Positions 14,818 through 19,929 of a stretch of DNA of 19,929 nt are shown here, in pieces. The stretch is from RGIG3102 sp964649845 (GTDB lineage Bacteria; Bacillota; Clostridia; Oscillospirales; Ruminococcaceae). The position numbers and the translations under genes are program-made. Numbering within the stretch: position 1 is the first letter of the stretch; every line of letters starts with the position of its first letter. Where the stretch lies: positions 1 through 19,929 of the forward strand of contig CAZYSS010000039.1 of assembly GCA_964649845.1 (NCBI GenBank), written 5' to 3'. Under the pieces are notes generated by a model. That model worked only from the letters and a program-made list of their open reading frames with translations, was not told the origin of the DNA and searched no databases.

Positions 14818-15405
14818 TCAATTTTCCAAAAGAGAGATGTATTTATAAATTGTAGTTCTACTCATATCACATACTCTTGCGAATTCTGATGTGTTCAGTT
14901 GGCCTGACTTGTAGGCAGGGTAATGTTTGTAAAAGACCTGAGGAATATCATCCTTCGTGGTGTGTGGTCTGCCGATTTTTGCGCCCTTTGCTTTGGCATT
15001 TGCCATGCCTGATTTTACTCTTTGTCTGATTATCATTAACTCCAATTCAGCGAAAACGCCTGACATCTGAATAAAAGCATTTGTCATTGGGTCTATCTGA
15101 CCATTGGTGCAGTCCACAGAAATACTTCCCATGATAACCAGCTTCAGGTGTTTGTCTTTGACAATATCAATGATTTCACACAGCTGTTTTGTGCTTCTGG
15201 CCAATCTTGAAACTTCTGCTGTGATAATTGTATCGCCAGCAGCGGCCTGTTCCAAGAGAAGAAAAAGCTGTTCTTTTATTTTGCTGTCTCCGTGTTCATA
15301 TTCAAGAAAGATGTGTTCTGCCCCAGCTGACTTAAGTTCTCGCACCTGGCGGTCTATATCCTGTTTATCTTCATTTGTGCTACATCTGGCATATCCATAT
15401 ACCAT
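14818..15405 (-). CDS. Serine recombinase (resolvase/invertase family)
   Basis: The 195-residue protein has the resolvase catalytic domain and a C-terminal HTH. Visible active-site residues are R7 and S9 (YARCST), R67 and R70 (EVSRLARS), and the E120/R127 helix (FAELELMIIRQRV). GRPHTT (146-150) leads to the DNA-binding HTH (TSEFARVCDMSRTTIYKYIS). Length is that of Tn3-type resolvases and invertases, not the large integrases. AAAGGA before the ATG at 15403 sets the start; the open frame further upstream crosses a GC hairpin and is not coding. It may resolve dimers of the excised circle or invert a segment. Its C-terminus is duplicated as a fragment at 6080-6163. Confidence 0.92.
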   Translation of the reverse strand: MVYGYARCSTNEDKQDIDRQVRELKSAGAEHIFLEYEHGDSKIKEQLFLLLEQAAAGDTIITAEVSRLARSTKQLCEIIDIVKDKHLKLVIMGSISVDCTNGQIDPMTNAFIQMSGVFAELELMIIRQRVKSGMANAKAKGAKIGRPHTTKDDIPQVFYKHYPAYKSGQLNTSEFARVCDMSRTTIYKYISLLEN

Positions 15406-15427
15406 AAAACTTTCCTTTCTATTGGTA

Positions 15428-15444
15428 GGGGGGCGAAGCCCCCC
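15428..15444. other. Very GC-rich hairpin between two minus-strand genes
   Basis: GGGGGGC-GAA-GCCCCCC stands out in AT-rich DNA, just upstream of the recombinase ribosome site and just after the 92-residue gene. It lacks a T run on the minus strand, so it may limit read-through or stabilise message ends; on the plus strand CTTTTG follows. Confidence 0.6.
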
Positions 15445-15452
15445 CTTTTGTC

Positions 15453-15731
15453 TTAACAAGAGATTGTAAATCTGTGGCTTACTGTCCGTCTCAAGAACTC
15501 TTTGTAGAGGTCTGTGTAGTTTTTCTTAAATGCTGTGCTGTCAAATCTGCTTGCTGATACTGTTTTGTATCTGATTATGTAAGAGCCTACTTCAAGTTCT
15601 TCCAAATTTCTTTCTATCAGTTCTTCTTTCAGACTTTCTTTGAGAAGTTCAACCTGTGTTTTGGCTTCTTCCATCAGCTGTTCCCATTCGTTAAGTGCTT
15701 CGATTTTTGCGATAAGTTCGTTTCTACTCAT
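15453..15731 (-). CDS. Small coiled-coil protein typical of phages and mobile elements
   Basis: The 92-residue protein has a charged coiled-coil N-terminal half (about 5-45) and a conserved-looking C-terminal half (LEVGSYIIRYKTVSASRFDSTAFKK, ending RRTVSHRFTIS). This layout resembles small proteins often found beside recombination genes in Bacillota phages and islands, for which I know no firm function. AAAGGAG before the ATG supports the start. It is divergent from the repressor gene at 15914, and its promoter overlaps the first operator. It is probably cotranscribed with the recombinase. Confidence 0.75.
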   Translation of the reverse strand: MSRNELIAKIEALNEWEQLMEEAKTQVELLKESLKEELIERNLEELEVGSYIIRYKTVSASRFDSTAFKKNYTDLYKEFLRRTVSHRFTISC

Positions 15732-15777
15732 TTTTGTTTCTCCTTTTGGTGTGTTTTGTTTTTCTTATCTTGATTAT

Positions 15778-15806
15778 ATTATACACTAAATTAAGTGTAT
15801 ATTCAA
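15778..15806 (-). promoter_or_regulatory. Promoter of the 92-residue gene and recombinase
   Basis: On the minus strand TTGAAT (plus 15801-15806), a 17-base spacer and TATAAT (plus 15778-15783). Operator 1 (15782-15799) fills the spacer, so binding there must block this promoter. Confidence 0.7.
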
Positions 15807-15869
15807 TTGACAAACTGCACAAAGTTTAGTGCATATCTGCTGTGCAAATTGTACACTTGATTTAGTGTA
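15782..15869. promoter_or_regulatory. Three-operator control region of the element repressor
   Basis: Three palindromes have five-base arms and an eight-base centre: TACAC/GTGTA at 15782-15799, TGCAC/GTGCA at 15816-15833 and TACAC/GTGTA at 15852-15869. Centres are 34 and 36 bp apart. They lie between divergent genes, as in phage repressor switches. Confidence 0.75.
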
Positions 15870-15884
15870 TATTTTATGATATTA

Positions 15885-15890
15885 TATAAT
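15885..15890 (+). promoter_or_regulatory. -10 box of the repressor gene
   Basis: TATAAT at 15885-15890 is followed by the purine-rich ribosome site AAAGAGGGGG. The -35 would overlap operator 3 (TTTAGT, 18-base spacer), which fits autorepression. Confidence 0.5.
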
Positions 15891-15913
15891 TAGCTAAAGA
15901 GGGGGATTGTTTT

Positions 15914-16138
15914 ATGCCAATAGTGTATGATAAATTGTTTGCTCTCTTGAAAGAGAAGGGTTACAGCACATATAAAATCAGACAGGAGAAACTGATTGGA
16001 CAGGGAACACTGACAGCTATAAAGAATGGCACAGGTGGCCTTGACGCAAAGACAATAGCAAGACTCTGTGAAGTTCTTGATTGTCAGCCAGGCGATTTAA
16101 TGGAGTATGTGAAAGAGCCAAAAGCAGAAGAAGTTTAA
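15914..16138 (+). CDS. Small Cro/C1-type repressor
   Basis: The 74-residue protein consists almost entirely of one HTH domain (KIRQEKLIGQGTLTAIKNGT, LDAKTIARLCEVLDCQPGDLMEY), the HTH_26-like short type common in Bacillota mobile elements. It follows GAGGGGG and is divergent from the 92-residue gene and recombinase. Three palindromes in the shared region are its probable sites, suggesting a switch between maintenance and activation of the element. Confidence 0.88.
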   Translation: MPIVYDKLFALLKEKGYSTYKIRQEKLIGQGTLTAIKNGTGGLDAKTIARLCEVLDCQPGDLMEYVKEPKAEEV

Positions 16139-16149
16139 GAGGTGGAACT

Positions 16150-16230
16150 ATGGGGTGCTTTTATGTTGTACTAGCAATATTATTTTTCCCTATTGCTGTT
16201 ATTTTCAAGATAGCAAATAAGTACAAATAG
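16150..16230 (+). CDS. 26-residue predicted membrane peptide
   Basis: ATG at 16150 follows AGAGGTGG by a few bases, 11 bases after the repressor stop codon, and is read to TAG at 16228-16230. The product MGCFYVVLAILFFPIAVIFK plus a basic tail is one transmembrane helix. Short hydrophobic peptides after a repressor can be toxins or membrane modulators, but no family is recognised. Confidence 0.45.
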   Translation: MGCFYVVLAILFFPIAVIFKIANKYK

Positions 16231-16251
16231 TGGTGCGTGACAGTTGTCCAT

Positions 16252-16357
16252 AATATCGTTTGGTTTTGTGTGCATTTTTACTGTTGGTATTTTTTGCGCC
16301 AAACTGCCAAAATATCGTGGTTTTTCGTTCACGAAAATATTCACGGCCTTTCACGAA
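16252..16357. repeat. Short direct repeats next to the winged-helix gene
   Basis: AATATCGT occurs at 16252 and 16311, each followed within two bases by GGTTTT. TTCACGAA (16328), TTCACGG (16340) and TTCACGAA (16350) are spaced 12 and 10 bp, about one helical turn. Such iteron-like sites could bind a replication or excision protein. No gene overlaps them. Confidence 0.4.
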
Positions 16358-16368
16358 CAATAACGAAA

Positions 16369-16391
16369 AGCAGGGAAGTTTTCTCCCTGCT
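16369..16391. terminator. Terminator between convergent genes
   Basis: AGCAGGGA and TCCCTGCT flank a seven-base loop, with CTTTTCTTTT after it on the plus strand. It ends the repressor transcript and lies 15 bases beyond the end of the winged-helix gene. Confidence 0.75.
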
Positions 16392-16405
16392 CTTTTCTTT
16401 TGGTT

Positions 16406-16909
16406 TTACCATCTTGGCATTTCCTTTGTAAACATATCAATATGGCTCTGATAATTATCTATTATATCTGTCGGAATATTTCTCCTATTATTTATTTCTC
16501 CATTACCTGACGGATTCTTGTTTCCAGTGTGCGTATTATCAATTCCGTCAGAAGTACTTGTTTTTTCTGCGTCTCGTACAATACTGCTCTTTAAATCACG
16601 CTGTGGTATTTCATAAAAATCATACTTATTTCCACCTCGGTCAACAAGATAGCCTTTGTTCACAAGGTTCTTGACTTGGTCATAATATGTTGAGCGTGGC
16701 AGGTTTACTGCGTTTGTCACTGCCACTTGTGACAGTGCAAGATTGTAGCCATCCATGTTACTGGCTAAATAAAGATATAGCTTTAATTCATAAGCTGTAA
16801 GCCTTTGGCAGGCTTCTCGAAGCACATCAAGGTTGATACTTAAAAAGTTTTTATTCAGAGGTTCTTTGTGAATTATCACTGTTTTTTGATTTGGATAAGT
16901 TTCAGGCAT
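16406..16909 (-). CDS. Winged-helix protein, possibly replication-related
   Basis: The 167-residue protein contains a winged-helix domain (about 20-95: LDVLREACQRLTAYELKLYLYLAS, SQVAVTNAVNLPRSTYYDQVKNLVNKGYLVDRGG). A polar, low-complexity tail follows. The fold resembles N-terminal domains of plasmid and island replication or partition proteins and also simple regulators; no motif decides. AAGGGGG precedes the ATG at 16907, one base after the stop of the upstream gene (TGATATG), so translation is coupled. Iteron-like repeats lie just beyond its 3' end, which would suit an initiator, but this is speculative. Confidence 0.7.
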   Translation of the reverse strand: MPETYPNQKTVIIHKEPLNKNFLSINLDVLREACQRLTAYELKLYLYLASNMDGYNLALSQVAVTNAVNLPRSTYYDQVKNLVNKGYLVDRGGNKYDFYEIPQRDLKSSIVRDAEKTSTSDGIDNTHTGNKNPSGNGEINNRRNIPTDIIDNYQSHIDMFTKEMPRW

Positions 16910-16910
16910 A

Positions 16911-17123
16911 TCATTTGCCCCCTTTCTTGATAAAATCATCAATCTCATATAATGCTTTTTCTAATTTTTCTAATTCGGCAGCGGCTTCCAACCTCTGTAA
17001 TAGTTGATACGCAAGCTTTTGTTCTTTATCCATCTGCTCTGATAGTTGTGTTAAATCGGTGGTATTCTGTTTTCCTGTTAGCTTATCTGCTTTCATATTG
17101 AGTAATTCTTTTATTTCACTCAT
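16911..17123 (-). CDS. Small coiled-coil hypothetical protein
   Basis: The 70-residue protein is highly charged and helical throughout (EQMDKEQKLAYQLLQRLEAA, ELEKLEKALYEIDDF), probably a coiled coil. The open frame extends further upstream, but GGAAGGAG before the ATG at 17121-17123 fixes the start. It overlaps functionally with the winged-helix gene, which begins one base after its stop codon. No family recognised; a partner of the winged-helix protein is likely. Confidence 0.7.
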   Translation of the reverse strand: MSEIKELLNMKADKLTGKQNTTDLTQLSEQMDKEQKLAYQLLQRLEAAAELEKLEKALYEIDDFIKKGGK

Positions 17124-17266
17124 TCTATACTCCTTCCTAGGGGGTGTATTTCGGGAACGCTCAAGGAACAACACAAATTTTGCTGTGTCGTGGACAAGAG
17201 AAAATCCCAAAGCTGTTTTTGTTCCGAGTCACGAACATACTCGCCCCTCATCGTTAAATTGTTTAT

Positions 17267-17461
17267 TCAGAACTTATTGTTAAGTTCTATCTCCCTGTAA
17301 ATTTCTCTGATAGCTTCTCTTGCTTCCTCGCCCATCTGACTGCTGACTCCTCTGTATTTTTGTTTCACTTTTGGAATGTGGTCAGTGAATTCTTTTTTGT
17401 CTTTTGCTTTGGGTTCAGAAACTGCTTCGAGGCGCGGACTTTTGTTTTCTATTGTAATCAC
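17267..17461 (-). CDS. Small charged hypothetical protein, uncertain start
   Basis: About 64 residues, rich in Lys and Glu, soluble, with a C-terminal helix (GEEAREAIREIYREIELNN). The frame opens with GTG (17459-17461), which itself forms part of the only ribosome-like site, TAGGTG; the codon spaced correctly after that site is ATA. Either a GTG start with a poor site or a rare start codon is used, or the frame starts later. A good promoter (17488-17516) lies just upstream. No family recognised. Confidence 0.55.
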   Translation of the reverse strand: MITIENKSPRLEAVSEPKAKDKKEFTDHIPKVKQKYRGVSSQMGEEAREAIREIYREIELNNKF

Positions 17462-17487
17462 CTACTTTTTCTTTGTTTTCTAAATAT

Positions 17488-17516
17488 ATTATATAATATT
17501 TTTTATTAAAAATCAA
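17488..17516 (-). promoter_or_regulatory. Promoter of the small-gene/winged-helix operon
   Basis: On the minus strand TTGATT (plus 17511-17516), a 17-base spacer and TATAAT (plus 17488-17493). It can drive the genes at 17267-17461, 16911-17123 and 16406-16909. Confidence 0.65.
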
Positions 17517-17569
17517 AAATCTGTGATTTGACGCAACATAACAAAATACTTTAGCACAAACACTTTAAA

Positions 17570-17613
17570 AACAAAAGGGCAGCGGTTCTTCGTTTAGGTC
17601 GAAAAACCGCTGC
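17570..17613 (-). terminator. Terminator after the paralogous gene pair
   Basis: GCAGCGGTT and AACCGCTGC (17579-17587, 17605-17613) form a nine-bp stem. On the minus strand CCTTTTGTTTTT follows. It lies 23 bases after the stop codon at 17636. Confidence 0.8.
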
Positions 17614-17635
17614 TTAACTATTCTATTCATTTGTA

Positions 17636-18094
17636 TCATCCTTCTGCCACTTCTGGAAGTTCCTGTGCCTTTGGTTTGTAGTTTGCTGTGTCAGGAATTG
17701 CGACAGGAAAGGCGATTATATTTGTCACATCCATTGGTTTGTTATAGTCAGGGAACTGTGCTTTGAACCAATCTGTCACATATTTTTTGGAACTTGCTGT
17801 GACTTTTGCTCTTGCTTTAACAGTGTTAAAGATTTCCAGCAGTTCTTCAGCATTTTTGTATGTGCTGATGTATGCTTCCATATTTGCGAAAGAGAGTCCT
17901 TTGTCAGGTCTTGTCTGCTTCTGGATTCGTGCTGATTTGGAAATGAATTTGAAATCCGGATGTTTTTCCTGTAATGCCAGCATTTCAGTGTTTTCATCTG
18001 TGCCAGGCTTGCAGGCTTCTTTGTAGAATGTTTTTGTCATAATGATTGTTTTGTGTGCGAAGTCGAATTTATAACCTTTAGTATTGCGTGCCAT
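17636..18094 (-). CDS. Paralogous mobile-element protein of unknown function (copy 2)
   Basis: The 152-residue soluble protein shares a full-length pattern with its neighbour at 18128-18592. Shared features are a start G-x-x-x-DF with I-x-x-TK-x-F, a central F-x-x-MEAYI/MEEFI helix, and a later K-Y-x-x-x-x-W-F helix near residue 108. No catalytic or metal motif is seen and I do not recognise the family. The ribosome site AGGAGG and ATG fit well. The two genes form an operon with a 33-base gap and a terminator after the second. Confidence 0.8.
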   Translation of the reverse strand: MARNTKGYKFDFAHKTIIMTKTFYKEACKPGTDENTEMLALQEKHPDFKFISKSARIQKQTRPDKGLSFANMEAYISTYKNAEELLEIFNTVKARAKVTASSKKYVTDWFKAQFPDYNKPMDVTNIIAFPVAIPDTANYKPKAQELPEVAEG

Positions 18095-18127
18095 AGTAAT
18101 TTCCTCCTGAATTATCTTTTGTTTTTA

Positions 18128-18592
18128 TTACTGAAATGCTACTGCTGTTTCAACATTAGCTTTGTTTGCTGTTGGTCTATTAACTGATACTTTTGAAACT
18201 GTAACTTTTGCTCTTTCTTTGAGTTCTTTTGCAGAGTAAAGTCTTTCATCTTCTTCGTATCTTGCCATAAACCATTTGAGAGTGTTCTGATACTTTGTGC
18301 CATGCAGTACAACGAGTTCTTTTACTTTTTCGAATTCGTTCAGGTCTGCTGGATAGTAGGCTCTGATGAATTCTTCCATCTGTGCGTATGTGAATTTTTT
18401 CTGACCGTTTTTCTTTGGTTTAGGGTTGGAAACAATTTCCACTTTAAAACCTTGATACATCTGAATTGTTTCCATCAGTTCTTTGTTTTCTTCTGAATAA
18501 GGGATTCTGGCTTTTGCTTCAAATGCTTTTGTAACGAGGATTTTGTTGTTGATGAAGTCAATTGCAATACCTTTTTTAACTGTTCTTTTCAT
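18128..18592 (-). CDS. Paralogous mobile-element protein of unknown function (copy 1)
   Basis: The 154-residue protein opens with GIAIDFINNKILVTKAF and has a basic stretch (PKPKKNGQKK), then TYAQMEEFIRAYYP and KYQNTLKWFMARY. It matches the next gene along its length and so comes from an old tandem duplication. The basic patch and helices would suit nucleic-acid binding, but this is only an impression. AAAGGAG precedes the ATG at 18590. The promoter and a palindrome lie about 85-125 bases upstream. Confidence 0.8.
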   Translation of the reverse strand: MKRTVKKGIAIDFINNKILVTKAFEAKARIPYSEENKELMETIQMYQGFKVEIVSNPKPKKNGQKKFTYAQMEEFIRAYYPADLNEFEKVKELVVLHGTKYQNTLKWFMARYEEDERLYSAKELKERAKVTVSKVSVNRPTANKANVETAVAFQ

Positions 18593-18677
18593 AGTGGTTT
18601 CTCCTTTAAATATGTTTAATTTTCTTTTTTATTTGGGAAGGTTTCTTTTTTGTTTTCCTTTCCCTTTTCTTGACTAT

Positions 18678-18719
18678 AGTATACCATGCCGTATTTCTGT
18701 ACTTGTACCATAAATGGTA
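18678..18719 (-). promoter_or_regulatory. Promoter and palindromic operator of the paralogous pair
   Basis: On the minus strand TGG-TATACT is an extended -10 (plus AGTATA at 18678-18683). Upstream lies the 14-bp palindrome TACCAT-AA-ATGGTA (plus 18706-18719), near the -35 position, and another TACCAT half-site overlaps the -10 (18682-18687). Confidence 0.55.
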
Positions 18720-18724
18720 ACTAA

Positions 18725-18814
18725 TTAGAACATTTCAAAGATATTTAAAGTGATTTAATATGAAACAAAATACTCGAATATCAGACAATATGAAATAGAA
18801 TGATTGGATATTAA
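18725..18814. repeat. Phased AT-rich decamers beside the integrase gene
   Basis: In inverted orientation to the left array, units such as TTAAAGTGAT (18745), TTAATATGAA (18755), ACAATATGAA (18785) and ATAGAATGAT (18795) fall in one 10-bp register. A 15-bp stretch (18751-18765) is the exact reverse complement of 6498-6512. Likely arm-type sites. Confidence 0.5.
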
Positions 18815-18841
18815 ATAAGATAAAACAAAGCTATACAAAGC

Positions 18842-18868
18842 AAAAAAGAGCGTGTTAAAACACGCTCT
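18842..18868 (-). terminator. Terminator overlapping the integrase stop codon
   Basis: AGAGCGTG/CACGCTCT with a six-base loop that contains the integrase TAA (18855-18857), followed by T6 on the minus strand. The last codons of the gene form one arm. Confidence 0.85.
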
Positions 18869-19796
18869 CAAACAATCTTTTTCTATTTATAGGTTTACTA
18901 TGTTTACCAAAGATATCAAGTGGATTAAGTCTGTCAAGGTCATTTGCAATTTCATTACTATAAAGATTCACATATTTCATTGTGGTTTCTAATGATTTAT
19001 GGGATAAAAGCTTTTGTAGCTTAACTGCACTACCGCCATTTATAATGTAATTCTTTGCAAAAGTGTGTCTAAACAAGTGAATACTTGTTTTGTCTACGCC
19101 TCGGCTTCTGTTGTAATCGGCAATACTGTCCTGACAACTACGCTTGTGCAACTGTTTTCCTGTTGCTTCAGGAAACAGAAAGTCGTCAGCTTCAAGTCTG
19201 CTGATGTAGATATATTCCTGAAGGACTCTGCAAATCTGTGTGGACAATGGCATGTACTTCTGGATTTTGTCTTTGTTCCACGCAAGGAAAACCTGCTTGT
19301 TGATAAGGTCTACATCTTTGACTTTGATATTTATAACTGTGGAAAGCCTCTGACCTGTTGCAAAGAAATAGTTTACCATAGCCCAGCAGCGGTACTCTAC
19401 CCAATTATCTCCTCTTGGTCTGATAAGAAGCAATGCCATTTCTTCATCTGTGTATGTTTCTTTAACTTCTTTCTCATATCTAGGCATTGTGATTTCAACA
19501 CGCTCCATAATGCCACGCTTTTCACAGAATCTGACAAAACAACGGATGTGCCTGATATTTGTAGCTACTGAAACTGGCTTTATTCCCTGCTCTCTTTTGT
19601 ACATCATATATTCTTCCAAAACTGTCGTGGTTATCTCCTCTACCGGATTATCCCCACCAAACCAATCGATAAAATTGCTTACATAATTTTTATAACCTTT
19701 CAGCGTTGCTTCAGATAATCCTTTAACTTCACTGTGTCTGTAAAACTCGGCAGCGGCCTGTTCGACTGTGTAATTAAGATTGATTTTTCTTTTCAT
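18855..19796 (-). CDS. int: Tyrosine recombinase/integrase of the tRNA-Leu element
   Basis: The 313-residue protein has an N-terminal SAM-like core-binding domain (about 10-105) and a catalytic domain with the full set R150 (TGQRLSTV), K175/K177, H240 and R243 (HLFRHTF), H266 (LLSHKSLE) and nucleophile Y275 (TMKYVNLY). It should integrate and excise the element at the tRNA-Leu site. The open frame extends 40 codons upstream into the tRNA gene, but that is a chance translation; GTGAGGAT before the ATG at 19794-19796 sets the start. The gene begins just 13 bases from the att repeat and has no room for its own promoter. No excisionase is recognised nearby. Confidence 0.93.
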   Translation of the reverse strand: MKRKINLNYTVEQAAAEFYRHSEVKGLSEATLKGYKNYVSNFIDWFGGDNPVEEITTTVLEEYMMYKREQGIKPVSVATNIRHIRCFVRFCEKRGIMERVEITMPRYEKEVKETYTDEEMALLLIRPRGDNWVEYRCWAMVNYFFATGQRLSTVINIKVKDVDLINKQVFLAWNKDKIQKYMPLSTQICRVLQEYIYISRLEADDFLFPEATGKQLHKRSCQDSIADYNRSRGVDKTSIHLFRHTFAKNYIINGGSAVKLQKLLSHKSLETTMKYVNLYSNEIANDLDRLNPLDIFGKHSKPINRKRLFESVF

Positions 19797-19852
19797 TTTT
19801 ATCCTCACTTCCGCGTCAGATTTTTGGGAAAATCTGGCGCGGTTGAAAACAA

Positions 19853-19887
19853 TAAAAAACGGACTGAATGATGTACATCCAGTCCGT
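19853..19887 (-). terminator. Terminator of tRNA-Leu, between the tRNA and int
   Basis: ACGGACTG (19859-19866) pairs with CAGTCCGT (19880-19887), then T6 on the minus strand. It should stop most tRNA transcripts before int. The same hairpin occurs at 6213-6242 in the left repeat. Confidence 0.8.
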
Positions 19888-19929
19888 GGTGCGGATAACA
19901 GGGGTCGAACCTGCACGCCGTAGGCACCA
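19887..19929 (-). tRNA. tRNA-Leu(UAG), 3' part only
   Basis: On the minus strand the CCA end (19887-19889), acceptor strand TATCCGC, the T arm with GGTTCGACC, and the class II variable arm are seen before the window ends. The anticodon is not inside the window and is inferred from the identical left copy. The intact host gene presumably continues past 19929. Confidence 0.75.

Larger units (their letters stand above)
6163..19929. mobile_element. Integrative element in tRNA-Leu(UAG) carrying the TIR-SPFH cassette
   Basis: Direct repeats covering the 3' part of a tRNA-Leu gene bound a segment of about 13.6 kb. A tyrosine integrase gene (18855-19796) lies against the right repeat and reads away from the tRNA, the standard layout for tRNA-targeting elements. 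Inside are a serine recombinase, a phage-like repressor with operators, a winged-helix protein, and small mobile-element-type genes. The cargo is the TIR/SPFH/XRE/WYL set. I see no conjugation genes (no relaxase, VirB4 or coupling protein) and no phage structural genes, so it is probably mobilised in trans or is a satellite-like island. The right edge is cut by the window. Confidence 0.85.
19809..19929. repeat. Right att direct repeat (truncated by window)
   Basis: Near-identical to 6163-6284: hairpin CCGCGTCAG... at 19811-19842, tRNA terminator at 19853-19887 and the 3' part of tRNA-Leu. The left copy continues matching a tRNA-Leu sequence to about 6299, so the crossover is probably within the anticodon stem-loop, beyond this edge. 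Confidence 0.9.

Noticed and set aside
14818..15459. Longer recombinase reading from 15459
   Set aside because: The extra codons cross a GC hairpin and precede the clear AAAGGA ribosome site; the conserved YARCST motif begins right after the ATG at 15403.
15732..16405. CRISPR-like or toxin-antitoxin locus
   Set aside because: The palindromes are operators, not spaced repeats, and no toxin family is recognisable; the short membrane peptide alone is not enough.
19797..19916. 40-codon N-terminal extension of the integrase
   Set aside because: It translates the tRNA, its terminator and the hairpin. The ribosome site GTGAGGAT selects the ATG at 19794-19796.

Overview
The window looks like a chromosomal stretch from a low-G+C Bacillota of the class Clostridia, probably a gut-type Ruminococcaceae/Lachnospiraceae relative. 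The reasons are strong AGGAG ribosome sites, TTGNNN-17-TATAAT promoters, short U-tailed hairpin terminators, and the families present (DUF401, DUF6273, zinc-ribbon TIR proteins). No species can be named from the sequence alone.

Positions 1-2950 are ordinary chromosome: the end of an unidentified gene, a DUF401-type membrane transporter, and an IunH-type nucleoside hydrolase with its own extended -10 promoter. The pairing suggests nucleoside uptake and hydrolysis. Positions 2978-6163 hold an AT-rich set: an XRE regulator (minus strand), then a plus-strand operon of a DUF4429-like protein, a lipoprotein, a membrane protein with a zinc ribbon and a C-terminal DUF6273 domain, and a 63-residue protein. 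It ends in a decayed 3' fragment of a serine recombinase, which suggests an older, eroded mobile element.

Positions about 6163-19929 are an integrative element in a tRNA-Leu(UAG) gene. A roughly 121-bp direct repeat (3' half of the tRNA, its terminator and a hairpin) lies at both ends. A tyrosine integrase sits against the right copy. The left end carries a helically phased decamer array like integrase arm sites. The right part holds small mobile-element genes: a tandem pair of paralogous proteins of unknown function, a winged-helix protein, small coiled-coil proteins, a phage-like repressor with three operators, and a serine recombinase.

The cargo (7659-14779) is the most interesting part. 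An XRE regulator diverges from a five-gene operon: an SPFH/band-7 protein with two zinc ribbons, a four-helix membrane protein, a one-helix membrane protein, and two paralogous proteins built as zinc ribbon - helical repeats - TIR - helical repeats - transmembrane helix - DUF6273. Both TIR domains keep the glutamate position used by NAD-cleaving TIRs. The divergent promoters share the same operator-like sequence at the same register. A separately transcribed WYL regulator follows. I read this as a candidate membrane-spanning TIR signalling or defence cassette. That function is inference, and I do not recognise it as a named system.
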